DNA of 64,000 nucleotides from a bacterium (GTDB lineage Bacteria; Bacteroidota; Ignavibacteria; Ignavibacteriales; Ignavibacteriaceae). Position numbers and translations under genes: made by a program. The notes beneath the pieces were generated by a model. The model ran no database searches and was not told the DNA's origin. It saw only the letters and a list, made by a program, of their open reading frames with translations. Where the stretch lies: NCBI GenBank assembly GCA_016716565.1, contig JADJWC010000001.1:930001-994000 (forward strand). The letters run 5' to 3'. Shown here piece by piece: positions 1-8,009 of the stretch (positions are counted from its first letter, which is position 1; every line of letters begins with the position of its first letter).

Positions 1-708
1 GCATACACTACGGTAATGCTGGGAATAACGATCTCACCATTTATCAATACAGATGAAGATAATGATGGAATTTCAGGCTCAGAAGATATGTGTCCGGATG
101 AAGCAGAAGACTATGATGGATACGAGGACGAGGATGGATGTCCTGACTTGGATAATGATGGAGATGGGATACTGGATATAAATGACAAATGTCCGAATGA
201 AGCGGAAGATGCAGATGGATACGAGGATGAGGACGGATGTCCGGATCTGGATAATGATGGAGATGGGATACCGGATGTAGCGGATAAGTGTCCAAATGAA
301 GCAGAGGATAAGGATGGAGTAGAAGATGAGGATGGATGTCCGGAGTATGAGGAGGTAAAGCTGGAAGAAAAATATATGCTGATGGGAGATGAGATATTTG
401 AGAGCAACTCAGCGATGATAAAGGTGGAAGGGAAGAAGCAGTTAGATGAAGTAGTAAGCAAAATTCAGAGATATCCGGAAGGAAGCAAGTGGAAGATAGA
501 GGGACATATGGATTCGAACGGTAATAAGAGATTCCTGAGGAATTTATCATTAGAGAGAGCGAAGGCTGTGCTGGAGTACTTAAGTTACTTTGGAGGATTG
601 AAGCGGGAGAACTTCCAGGTAATGGGAATGGGAGACAATCAACCGGTAGGAGATAACAACACGGAAGAAGGCCGAAGACAAAACCGCAGAATTGAAATTA
701 TTCCGGAA
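1..708 (+). repeat. Long direct repeat, copy 1 (OmpA/TSP3 coding)
   Basis: This stretch aligns without any insertion or deletion to 4292-4999, at a constant offset of 4291 bases, with only scattered substitutions. Similarity ends where the first gene stops and the second continues into its extra OmpA domain. The copies lie in the same orientation and flank a minus-strand sugar operon. Confidence 0.9.
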
Positions 709-714
709 AAATAA
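1..714 (+). CDS. OmpA-family protein with TSP3 repeats, 5' end outside window
   Basis: The frame is open from base 1, so the gene starts upstream; the first internal ATG (16) is not the true start. What is visible is the end of a beta-barrel, then acidic thrombospondin type 3 repeats (DNDGDGIPD, DKCPNEAED, DEDGCPDLD) over about residues 20-115, then one OmpA C-terminal domain with LSLERAKAVLEYL and a terminal NRRIEIIPEK. TSP3 repeats bind calcium in the family, and the OmpA domain binds peptidoglycan, so this is probably an outer-membrane protein tethered to the wall. It matches the gene at 3665-5389 almost base for base but stops after the first OmpA domain, whereas that copy has a second one. 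A hairpin terminator follows directly. Confidence 0.9.
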   Translation, partial: AYTTVMLGITISPFINTDEDNDGISGSEDMCPDEAEDYDGYEDEDGCPDLDNDGDGILDINDKCPNEAEDADGYEDEDGCPDLDNDGDGIPDVADKCPNEAEDKDGVEDEDGCPEYEEVKLEEKYMLMGDEIFESNSAMIKVEGKKQLDEVVSKIQRYPEGSKWKIEGHMDSNGNKRFLRNLSLERAKAVLEYLSYFGGLKRENFQVMGMGDNQPVGDNNTEEGRRQNRRIEIIPEK

Positions 715-740
715 CTGATTGGATAATATATCATATCATT

Positions 741-767
741 AAAAACCGGATTACAAGTCCGGTTTTT
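741..767 (+). terminator. Bidirectional hairpin terminator between convergent genes
   Basis: The inverted repeat AAAAACCGGA (741-750) and TCCGGTTTTT (758-767) makes a 10 bp stem with a 7-base loop. It has a T run on the + strand and an A run (T run on the other strand) at the opposite foot. It follows the OmpA gene and overlaps the last codons of the minus-strand acetyltransferase, so it can end both transcripts. Confidence 0.8.
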
Positions 768-1230
768 TGTTTTTGATCAGTTTGGCGGGGACTCCGGCAA
801 CAATAGAATTTGGCGGAACGTCTTTGGTAACCACAGCGCCAGCACCTACTATTGAATTTTCACCGATTGTAACACCACACATTATAGTTGAAGATGAACC
901 TATTGATGCTCCTTTTTTTACAAACGTTTCCACAACCTTCCAGTCACTTTCAGTTTGCATTGACCCGTCTACGTTTGTAGCTCTGGGGTGTTTGTCATTA
1001 ATAAAAGTAACATTATGTCCAACAAAAACATTATCCCCGATGTGAACACCTTCACAAATAAAAGTATGAGAAGATATTTTGCAATTTTTACCAATGAAAG
1101 CGTTTTTCTGAATTTCTACGAAAGTACCGATTTTTGTTCCATCATCGATTGAGCAGCCGTAAAGATTAACAAAGTCGTAAATCTTTACATCCTTTCCTAG
1201 CTTAACATTGTTTATGTTTTGATTACTCAT
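751..1230 (-). CDS. Hexapeptide-repeat N-acetyltransferase, WbpD-like
   Basis: A 159-residue left-handed beta-helix acetyltransferase. Imperfect hexapeptide repeats run through most of the protein (VKLGKDVKIYDF, IGTFVEIQKN, IGENSIVGAGAVVTKDVP), and it ends in the usual VAGVPAKLI. The segment VFVGHNVTFINDKHPRA is typical of WbpD/WlbB enzymes, which acetylate the 3-amino group of UDP-2-acetamido-3-amino-2,3-dideoxyglucuronic acid using acetyl-CoA. It is third in a minus-strand operon behind an aminotransferase and a dehydrogenase that would supply that substrate; the gap to the dehydrogenase is 62 bp. The sugar assignment is inferred from similarity and neighbours. A PglD- or PerB-type acetyltransferase is the main alternative. 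Confidence 0.85.
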   Translation of the reverse strand: MSNQNINNVKLGKDVKIYDFVNLYGCSIDDGTKIGTFVEIQKNAFIGKNCKISSHTFICEGVHIGDNVFVGHNVTFINDKHPRATNVDGSMQTESDWKVVETFVKKGASIGSSSTIMCGVTIGENSIVGAGAVVTKDVPPNSIVAGVPAKLIKNKKPDL

Positions 1231-1292
1231 TTGAAATCCAACAATAAAAATTTTTACAATGATGACTTAAATAATTACAACGATTTAAAACT

Positions 1293-2294
1293 TTATTTCA
1301 GTTCTACTATTTGTCCCCTGTTAGCAAGAGAAATATCGGCAGCTTCAAGCAATTTAATGACAGCAAGTCCATCAACACCATTAGTCAGTGGTTGTCTGTT
1401 TTCTTTAATTGAAGAAATGAATTCCTGAGTGCCAAGTGCCAAAGCTTCAGTTTGATTTACTTTTGGTGAAAACATATCGCCGATTCTGTATTGAACAAGT
1501 GCTTCGTGAATACTTTCAGTTGAATTGAACTCAACTCCGCTGTCATAAACTTTTATCTTCTCAAAATTTTCCATGTCATCGTACACAAGCATTTTCTTGT
1601 CTCCTCCAACAATTATTCTCCTGATTTTTACCGGCGAGATCCAGTTGACATGGAAATGTGCGAAACAGTTATCTTCAAAATAAATGCAGATATGAGCAAG
1701 ATTTTCTTTGCCTTTAAAATTTGCAATTCCGTTAGCAGAAAGTGCTTTGGCTTTATGCTTTTGAAGTAAATAAGTCATTATCGAAAGATCGTGCGGAGCC
1801 AGATCCCAAACAACATTTACATCTCGTTGAAATAGTCCGAGATTGATTCTTTCAGAATCGAAGTAAATAATATTTCCAAGCTCATATTTGTCTATGAGTT
1901 CTTTAATCTTGATAACTGCTCCATTATAAATAAAAGTGTGATCAACAAAAATTTTCAGATTTTTTTTATCAGCGATGTCAATTAATTCTTCAGCTTCCTT
2001 GGATGAAGTGGTGAAAGGCTTTTCTACCCAGATGTTTTTACCAGATGCAAGTGCTTTCTTAGCTAAATTATAATGTGTATCGACAGGTGTTGCAATAACA
2101 ATGATATCAGAATCACCTTTGACCAAATTTTCACTATCAGAGGTTAATTCAGCAGCCGGGAATTTTTCTTTAATAACTTGAAGTCTGTTTTCTCTAATAT
2201 CACAAGCGGTAACTTTCTTAACATCTTTATGTGCAAGAAAATTTCTAACTAAATTTGGACCCCAATACCCCAGACCGATTATTCCGACTTTCAT
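1293..2294 (-). CDS. Gfo/Idh/MocA sugar-nucleotide dehydrogenase, WbpB-like
   Basis: 333 residues. An N-terminal Rossmann NAD site (GIIGLGYWGPNLVRNF, residues 4-19) is followed by the family's catalytic-lysine motif EKPF near residue 95 and the alpha/beta C-terminal domain. In WbpB/WlbA enzymes this fold oxidises UDP-N-acetylglucosaminuronic acid at C3 to the 3-keto sugar, which a DegT enzyme then aminates. Its first 50 bases overlap the 3' end of the aminotransferase, which runs on past the usual family C-terminus, so the two are probably translationally coupled. The uronic-acid substrate is inferred from the WbpE-WbpB-WbpD gene set; the required UDP-GlcNAc 6-dehydrogenase (WbpA) is not in the window. 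Confidence 0.87.
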   Translation of the reverse strand: MKVGIIGLGYWGPNLVRNFLAHKDVKKVTACDIRENRLQVIKEKFPAAELTSDSENLVKGDSDIIVIATPVDTHYNLAKKALASGKNIWVEKPFTTSSKEAEELIDIADKKNLKIFVDHTFIYNGAVIKIKELIDKYELGNIIYFDSERINLGLFQRDVNVVWDLAPHDLSIMTYLLQKHKAKALSANGIANFKGKENLAHICIYFEDNCFAHFHVNWISPVKIRRIIVGGDKKMLVYDDMENFEKIKVYDSGVEFNSTESIHEALVQYRIGDMFSPKVNQTEALALGTQEFISSIKENRQPLTNGVDGLAVIKLLEAADISLANRGQIVELK

Positions 2295-3354
2295 ATCTAT
2301 CCTTAAAATATTTTAAGATTGCATTAGATACGTACTCAATCTGCTCATCAGTAAGTTCCGGGTACATCGGCAGAGAAAGTCCGCTATCAGCGAGCATTTC
2401 AGTTTCAGGAAAATCTCCTCTTTTGTATCCAAGGAATTTAAAGCATTCCTGCAAATGCAACGGTACAGGATAATGCAACCCTGTTGATATTTTTTGCTCT
2501 TGCAGGAAGGTCTGTAGTTTGTCCCGATCATCTTTATTTTTTTGAAGATTCCCTTTGTTCACTTTGATTACGTAAAGATGGTAAACATGCTTGTGATCGG
2601 GCATTTCCACTGGTAGAATAATATCTTCTAAATTACCCAACAACTCTTTATACTTCTGTGCTACTCTTCTTCTCTCATTCGTCCATTTTTCGATGTACTT
2701 TAATTTGATACCTAAAACAGCGCCCTGAATTCCTTCCATTCTGTAATTGTGTCCAAAAGAGTCATGATAATATTTTTTTGACTGACCATGTTCCCGAAGT
2801 TTTTTAATTCTATTAAAGATATCTTCATCATTAGTAACAATTGCACCGGCTTCACCATATGCACCAAGATTCTTTCCGGGATAGAAGCTGAAAGAAGTGA
2901 CTTCCGAAAAGTTTCCCACCTTTTTACTTTTATACTCGGATAAATGAGCTTGAGCTGCATCTTCAACAATATGAATATTATGTTTTTCAGCAATTTGTCT
3001 TAATGCATCCATATCTGCAGCCTGACCATAAAGATGAACGGCAACGATAGCTTTTGTTTTTTTACTAATTGCTTTTTGAACTTTATTGGGATCAATATTA
3101 TAACTCTGACTATGACAATCAACAAAGACCGGTTTCGCACCACATAATGTAGCTCCCCAGGCAGTAGCTATAAAAGTGTTGGCAGGAATTATTACTTCAT
3201 CACCAACTTGAATACCGAGATTCCATAAAGCAAGATGATTTCCATCTGTCCCTGAACTTGTTCCGAGACAATATTTTACATTATGTATTTTAGCGAATTC
3301 TTTCTCGAATTCTGTTACGGCGGGACCTAAAATAAACGAAGTACTATCTAACAC
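2245..3354 (-). CDS. DegT/DnrJ/EryC1 aminotransferase, WbpE-like; start region frameshifted
   Basis: A PLP-dependent sugar aminotransferase with GTSSGTDGNHLAL, DEVIIPANTFIATA, EDAAQAH and the Schiff-base lysine in SFYPGKNLG. WbpE-type enzymes move the amino group of glutamate to C3 of a UDP-3-keto-uronic acid. The first in-frame start is a GTG at 3354, but this would remove the conserved family N-terminus. Reading upstream in the same frame gives FLDLKAQYKSIKNEIDSAIQ, classic DegT sequence, as far as a TGA with no start codon. An ATG at 3425-3427 lies one base out of frame with it. The real gene therefore probably begins at 3427 and carries a one-base frame change near 3415-3421, or this is a sequencing error. 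The C-terminus extends 50 bases into the dehydrogenase gene. Confidence 0.85.
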   Translation of the reverse strand: MLDSTSFILGPAVTEFEKEFAKIHNVKYCLGTSSGTDGNHLALWNLGIQVGDEVIIPANTFIATAWGATLCGAKPVFVDCHSQSYNIDPNKVQKAISKKTKAIVAVHLYGQAADMDALRQIAEKHNIHIVEDAAQAHLSEYKSKKVGNFSEVTSFSFYPGKNLGAYGEAGAIVTNDEDIFNRIKKLREHGQSKKYYHDSFGHNYRMEGIQGAVLGIKLKYIEKWTNERRRVAQKYKELLGNLEDIILPVEMPDHKHVYHLYVIKVNKGNLQKNKDDRDKLQTFLQEQKISTGLHYPVPLHLQECFKFLGYKRGDFPETEMLADSGLSLPMYPELTDEQIEYVSNAILKYFKDRYESRNNRSGVLGSKFS

Positions 3355-3664
3355 TTTTTGAATAGCGGAATCAATTTCATTTTTTATTGATTTATACTGT
3401 GCTTTTAAGTCGAGGAAAGTATTTCATAAAAATTCTCTATTCTGGTTAATATTTTTCTTCTTAGGGAATGAATTTCTAATTTTTGATGTCTAAAATTAAG
3501 TAATTGCTTTCGATAATTAAATTTGAATTCAACTAACGGCTAAGTGAACTTGGTGATTTTAGGTAAAAAAGTGTTAATTTTTGTTATCTTTAACAAAAGA
3601 ATTAATGATTCAATAATAAATACAAAATTGAATCTTTAATCACTCAACTTTGAGGGAGAACATT

Positions 3665-5389
3665 ATGCATATGAGAATACAATTAAAAATTATTTTATTG
3701 AGTTTTATAGTTTTTATATCAAATTGTTATTCCCAAAATTCTGGAATAGTCACACACGCCTTCCACAACACATTTGTTTTGGGTATAGATGGGGGAGTAA
3801 CCTTACCACAGACAGATTATCAGACAAACAAGATGGGCTTTGCATTCAGAGGCACAGGAGAATATTTTTTCAAGACAAACTCAATACATCTGTTCGGCCT
3901 AAAACTAAAGCTAGGCTATGAACAGGTAACAGGAGAAGACAGCCGGGGAACAGTATCCAGCCAGGATGGGACCAGGGAAATACCGGAGACATTTAAGACA
4001 GGCATTTTCACGGGCGGAATAGCAGCCACATACAGCATATCGATAGGAGATGTGGTATTTCCGTATGTATCAGGAGGAATAAGTAATTTGTGGTTTGATC
4101 CGAAGGATGGGGAAGGAAATGCAGGAGAATACAATGCAGCAGGAAGGTATGAAAAGAGCAGCATAGCCTACAGCATAGAGGTGGGGATGAGATATTTGGT
4201 AAGTGATAAGGTAAGCATCAGTCTGTCAGCAAATCCATATATCCCGCAGACGGACTATCTTGATGATATAGCAGCAGCATTTTCAGATGATGCATACACT
4301 ACGGTAATGCTGGGTATAACAATCTCACCGTTTATCAATACAGATTCAGATAATGATGGAATTTCAGGCTCGGAAGATATGTGTCCAGATGAAGCAGAAG
4401 ACTATGATGGATACGAGGACGAGGATGGATGTCCTGACTTGGATAATGATGGGGATGGAATACCGGATGGAGTAGATAAATGTCCAAATGAAGCAGAAGA
4501 TAAAGATGGATATGAGGATGAGGACGGATGTCCGGATCTGGATAATGATGGAGATGGAATACCGGATGCAGCAGACAAGTGTCCAAATGAAGCCGAGGAT
4601 AAAGATGGAGTGGAAGATGAGGATGGCTGTCCGGAGTATGAGGAGGTAAAACTGGAAGAGAAATATATGCTGATGGGAGACGAGATATTTGAGAGCAACT
4701 CAGCGATGATAAAGGTGGAAGGGAAGAAGCAGTTAGATGAAGTAGTAAGCAAAATTCAGAGATACCCGGAGGGAAGCAAGTGGAAGATAGAGGGACATAT
4801 GGATTCGAACGGTAATAAGAGATTCCTGAGGAATTTATCATTAGAGAGAGCGAAGGCGGTGCTGGAGTACTTAAGTTACTTTGGAGGACTGAAGCGGGAG
4901 AACTTCCAGGTAATGGGAATGGGAGACAATCAACCGGTAGGAGATAACAACACAGAAGAAGGTCGTAGCCAAAACCGCAGAATTGAAATAATTCCGGAAT
5001 CATTGGAGAATGAGCAGGATACTGGGTCTATGGAAGAGGAAGAGTTTAATCAATTCATTCTCAGAGCTGATGACTCATTTGAACCTAACTCATCAACATT
5101 AAATGATCTGGCAAAAATTTTATTGAAAGAGATTGTTGATTATATTAAAGTCCGCCCAGATAGTAAATGGCGAATCGAAGGTTACACAGACAATCAAGGT
5201 TCGGCTTCAACTCAAAAGAAAATTACGCTTGAAAGAGCTGAATCAGTTTATAATTATTTATTATCTGAGGGACTTTCTGCTGATCAATTTACTGTCGAAG
5301 GACTTGGCAGTTCTAATCCTATTGCGAATAATAATACAGAAGAAGGAAGAAGAGCGAATAGGAGAATTATCATTTCGCGAGAATTATAA
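3665..5389 (+). CDS. OmpA-family outer-membrane protein, beta-barrel + TSP3 + two OmpA domains
   Basis: 574 residues from the ATG at 3665, chosen because AGGGAG lies six bases upstream; an upstream TTG would also be open. A signal peptide (hydrophobic core LLSFIVFISN, ending near CYSQ) leads into a beta-barrel domain to about residue 215. TSP3 calcium-binding repeats follow (about 225-320), then two OmpA peptidoglycan-binding domains in tandem (about 325-445 and 455-574), each ending in an NRRI motif. The likely role is a structural or anchoring outer-membrane protein. The region 4292-4999 is nearly identical to bases 1-708; the second OmpA domain is diverged from the first and unique to this copy. 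TSP3 DNA is internally repetitive. Confidence 0.92.
   Translation: MHMRIQLKIILLSFIVFISNCYSQNSGIVTHAFHNTFVLGIDGGVTLPQTDYQTNKMGFAFRGTGEYFFKTNSIHLFGLKLKLGYEQVTGEDSRGTVSSQDGTREIPETFKTGIFTGGIAATYSISIGDVVFPYVSGGISNLWFDPKDGEGNAGEYNAAGRYEKSSIAYSIEVGMRYLVSDKVSISLSANPYIPQTDYLDDIAAAFSDDAYTTVMLGITISPFINTDSDNDGISGSEDMCPDEAEDYDGYEDEDGCPDLDNDGDGIPDGVDKCPNEAEDKDGYEDEDGCPDLDNDGDGIPDAADKCPNEAEDKDGVEDEDGCPEYEEVKLEEKYMLMGDEIFESNSAMIKVEGKKQLDEVVSKIQRYPEGSKWKIEGHMDSNGNKRFLRNLSLERAKAVLEYLSYFGGLKRENFQVMGMGDNQPVGDNNTEEGRSQNRRIEIIPESLENEQDTGSMEEEEFNQFILRADDSFEPNSSTLNDLAKILLKEIVDYIKVRPDSKWRIEGYTDNQGSASTQKKITLERAESVYNYLLSEGLSADQFTVEGLGSSNPIANNNTEEGRRANRRIIISREL
4292..4999 (+). repeat. Long direct repeat, copy 2 (OmpA/TSP3 coding)
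   Basis: Partner of the repeat at 1-708, same orientation and colinear without gaps. The internal TSP3 units (about 96 bases each, encoding DLDNDGDGIPD...DKCPNEAED) are themselves tandem repeats, so recombination could change their number. Confidence 0.9.
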
Positions 5390-5547
5390 TACACCATTCT
5401 CCATTGCTTTAATAGATTTAGTTAAAATCAATCACAAGATTCTTGAATAGAGTCAGTATACAATAGATGATTTGATTAAAAGGTTTTTAGTATGTTGCAT
5501 TAACAATTGATTTTAATTATAAAAATCCGTTTAATGAAAATGATAAA

Positions 5548-6987
5548 ATGAACACCAGTGTCAACTACTTCTGGCAAAAATTAAAAAACTTTTCTGATCA
5601 TATCGCTTGCACAGACACTTCAATCGACAAATCGATAACATACACAGAGCTTGAAACTGATTCAGATAAAATTGCTGATAAAATAAAAATATCTAAAAAA
5701 GCTTTCATCTTCCTTTTCACTTCAAATTCTTATGACTGTATTGCTGCATACATAGGAATTTTGAAATCGGGTAATGCAGTTTTATTACTTGATGAAAATT
5801 TAAATAATGAGATCAGAAATAATTTAATAGAGATATATAATCCTGATCTTATTATAACTTCAAGAGATTTGCCGATTGAGAATTATTATCAGGACTACAA
5901 GCACGAATCATTACTATTTTTAAAAAGGAATAATTTTTTTGATGGGGAAATTTATCCCGATCTCGCAGTTCTCCTCTCAACGTCTGGAACAACCGGTTCT
6001 CCTAAACTTGTGAGACTCACGTATAAAAACATTCAATCAAATGCAGAGTCCATTTCTGATTATCTAAAAATAGATTCAAAAGAGCGACCAATTACAACTC
6101 TCCCGTTTAATTATTCGTTTGGATTATCCGTGATTAATAGTCACTTGTTGAAAGGTGCTTCAATTATACTAACAAACAAAACCGTTTTCTTTAGAGAATT
6201 CTGGTCCTTATTCAATAATCAAAAGTGCACTTCTTTTGCGGGAGTTCCATACACGTACACAATGCTGAAAAGAATTAATTTCGAGACTATCGAGCTTCCA
6301 ACTTTAAAAACAATGACACAAGCTGGTGGAAAATTAAGTGAAGAATTTATCAGACATTTTGATAATTATTCGCAAAAACAAAATGTTAAATTCTTCGTAA
6401 TGTATGGTCAAACGGAAGCTACCGCAAGAATTTCATATGTACCCGCCGATCAGCTTTCAAAAAAAATTGGTTCGATAGGGATTGCAATTCCTGGTGGAGA
6501 ATTAAAAATTGTGAATGATGGAAGCGAAGTAACTTCAGTAAACGAAGTCGGTGAAATTGTTTATAAAGGCGATAATGTAATGCTCGGTTATGCCGAAAAC
6601 CGTAACGATCTATCCAAAGCAGATGAATTAAATGGAATCCTTTACACCGGTGATCTTGGATATAAAGATGAAGATGGATTCTTTTATGTTACGGGCAGAA
6701 TGAAACGCTTTCTCAAAATATTTGGTTTACGAGTTAATCTGGATGAAATTCAAAAGATGATTGAAAATCGTTTTGGATTTTCCGTTGCTTGTACTGGGAA
6801 GGATGATTTACTCAAAGTTCTTATTCTATCGGATGATCCAATAGTGGAAGTGAACGTTAAAAATGAAATTTTAAAAACCTATAAATTGAATTTTAAAACA
6901 GTAGTTGTAAAATCAGCGACTGAAATTCCTACAACCAGCTCCGGGAAGTATGACTATAACAGAATTAATGCTCTGTTCGAGAATTAA
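5548..6987 (+). CDS. AMP-dependent acyl/aminoacyl ligase (adenylation enzyme)
   Basis: 479 residues of the ANL superfamily. Core motifs are in order: phosphate-binding LSTSGTTGSPK (about 141-151), MYGQTEAT (about 284), YTGDLGY (about 366), GRMKRFLKIFG (about 388) and a C-terminal SSGKYDY with the lysine expected for catalysis (about 468). Such enzymes activate a carboxylate as its AMP ester and pass it to a thiol, usually on CoA or a carrier protein. An acyl carrier protein lies 3 kb away at 9986-10246 in a convergent operon with two amidotransferases, so loading that carrier is a reasonable inference. The length is close to D-alanine-carrier ligases and free-standing adenylation domains. The substrate cannot be read from sequence. 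Confidence 0.88.
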   Translation: MNTSVNYFWQKLKNFSDHIACTDTSIDKSITYTELETDSDKIADKIKISKKAFIFLFTSNSYDCIAAYIGILKSGNAVLLLDENLNNEIRNNLIEIYNPDLIITSRDLPIENYYQDYKHESLLFLKRNNFFDGEIYPDLAVLLSTSGTTGSPKLVRLTYKNIQSNAESISDYLKIDSKERPITTLPFNYSFGLSVINSHLLKGASIILTNKTVFFREFWSLFNNQKCTSFAGVPYTYTMLKRINFETIELPTLKTMTQAGGKLSEEFIRHFDNYSQKQNVKFFVMYGQTEATARISYVPADQLSKKIGSIGIAIPGGELKIVNDGSEVTSVNEVGEIVYKGDNVMLGYAENRNDLSKADELNGILYTGDLGYKDEDGFFYVTGRMKRFLKIFGLRVNLDEIQKMIENRFGFSVACTGKDDLLKVLILSDDPIVEVNVKNEILKTYKLNFKTVVVKSATEIPTTSSGKYDYNRINALFEN

Positions 6988-7022
6988 ATACATCAACGAA
7001 ATATTGCTTCAGAACAATGTAA

Positions 7023-7994
7023 TTATTTATTTAAAGAAATTGGATCCTGTCTTAAATATTCAGTAGTTTGAATTTTTTGTTTAATATCGGTAATAGCAAC
7101 TTCTACTTGTTGCTCAGTCAAATTTAAGGCACTAGCAATTTCAGAAACAGAAACTCCGTTTTCCCATCCATACCAAATCCTGTCAAGTTTATCGAAAGGA
7201 AGTTTGAAGAAAAACTCTTCCTGAGTCTGTTCCGCACTATAAGTATCGGTGGTTGGAATTCGTGAGCGAATTTCATCAGGCACTCCTAAAAATTCAGCAA
7301 TCTGATAAACCTGGGTTTTAAACAAATGCGCAATTGGTTTTACATCAGCCCCACCATCGCCGTATTTTACAAAGAATCCTTGCTCGTGTTCATTTTTATT
7401 CCCCGTTCCAATTACCGCATAATTTTTTGCGTCAGCATAATAGTAAAGCATACTCATCCTGCTTCTTTGCTTGAAGTTAGATGCAGCAACTATTTGCAGG
7501 TATTCAGCAAGTGGAAGTCTGAATGATTGCTCTTTCCCATCATTTGAAATTATAGTTAAGAAAAAAACATTTATTTTGCCTTTGGCTTCGCTGTCATCTT
7601 TAAGCACAATTTTCATTTTATGTTTTACAGGATCATAATCGGGGTATACTCTTTTTACAGCTTTATCTCGTCTTTTGTAACATCCGAATCCATTCACAGC
7701 ATCAGTTAAATCTTCGAGAACGTACGGGACTGTAAACTTTTCACATAAAAGTGTTGCAAGCTTTCTACTTTCCGGACTGGAATCCTTTTCAGGCATCATC
7801 ACAGCGAACACTTTATCTGGTCCAAACGTTTTGGCACATAACGCAAGCACTACTGATGAATCAATTCCCCCACTTACTCCAATTACTGCTCCACGCTTTT
7901 TTAGTTTGAATGCTACTGTGTTTCTTAGTTCTTCAATTAACCGATTGGTTTCTGCTTTTGCGTCTATTAGAATTGATTCCTTTGTGAAACTCAT
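7023..7994 (-). CDS. NadE-like ATP-pyrophosphatase amidotransferase
   Basis: 323 residues. The N-type ATP pyrophosphatase loop SGGIDSS is at 41-47, and the NAD-synthetase signature GTGNKNEHEQGFF is followed by KYGDGGADVKPIAHLFKTQV. NadE activates a carboxylate with ATP and aminates it with ammonia. There is no glutaminase domain, so ammonia must come from elsewhere. An insertion at about residues 110-160 (KRRDKAV..., KGKINVFFL) and the location between a polysaccharide-linked asparagine synthase and an acyl-AMP ligase suggest a dedicated amidation enzyme and not housekeeping NAD synthesis; that is inference. It starts 15 bases after the asparagine synthase gene and is the last gene of that operon. 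Confidence 0.85.
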   Translation of the reverse strand: MSFTKESILIDAKAETNRLIEELRNTVAFKLKKRGAVIGVSGGIDSSVVLALCAKTFGPDKVFAVMMPEKDSSPESRKLATLLCEKFTVPYVLEDLTDAVNGFGCYKRRDKAVKRVYPDYDPVKHKMKIVLKDDSEAKGKINVFFLTIISNDGKEQSFRLPLAEYLQIVAASNFKQRSRMSMLYYYADAKNYAVIGTGNKNEHEQGFFVKYGDGGADVKPIAHLFKTQVYQIAEFLGVPDEIRSRIPTTDTYSAEQTQEEFFFKLPFDKLDRIWYGWENGVSVSEIASALNLTEQQVEVAITDIKQKIQTTEYLRQDPISLNK

Positions 7995-8009
7995 AACTTC
8001 TCCGAAAAT

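Noticed and set aside
44..550. Long minus-strand frames opposite the TSP3 repeats (also at 4335-5003)
   Set aside because: They come from acidic, stop-poor repeat codons on the other strand (runs of His/Pro/Ser/Leu), have no start context or domain, and mirror known OmpA coding sequence.
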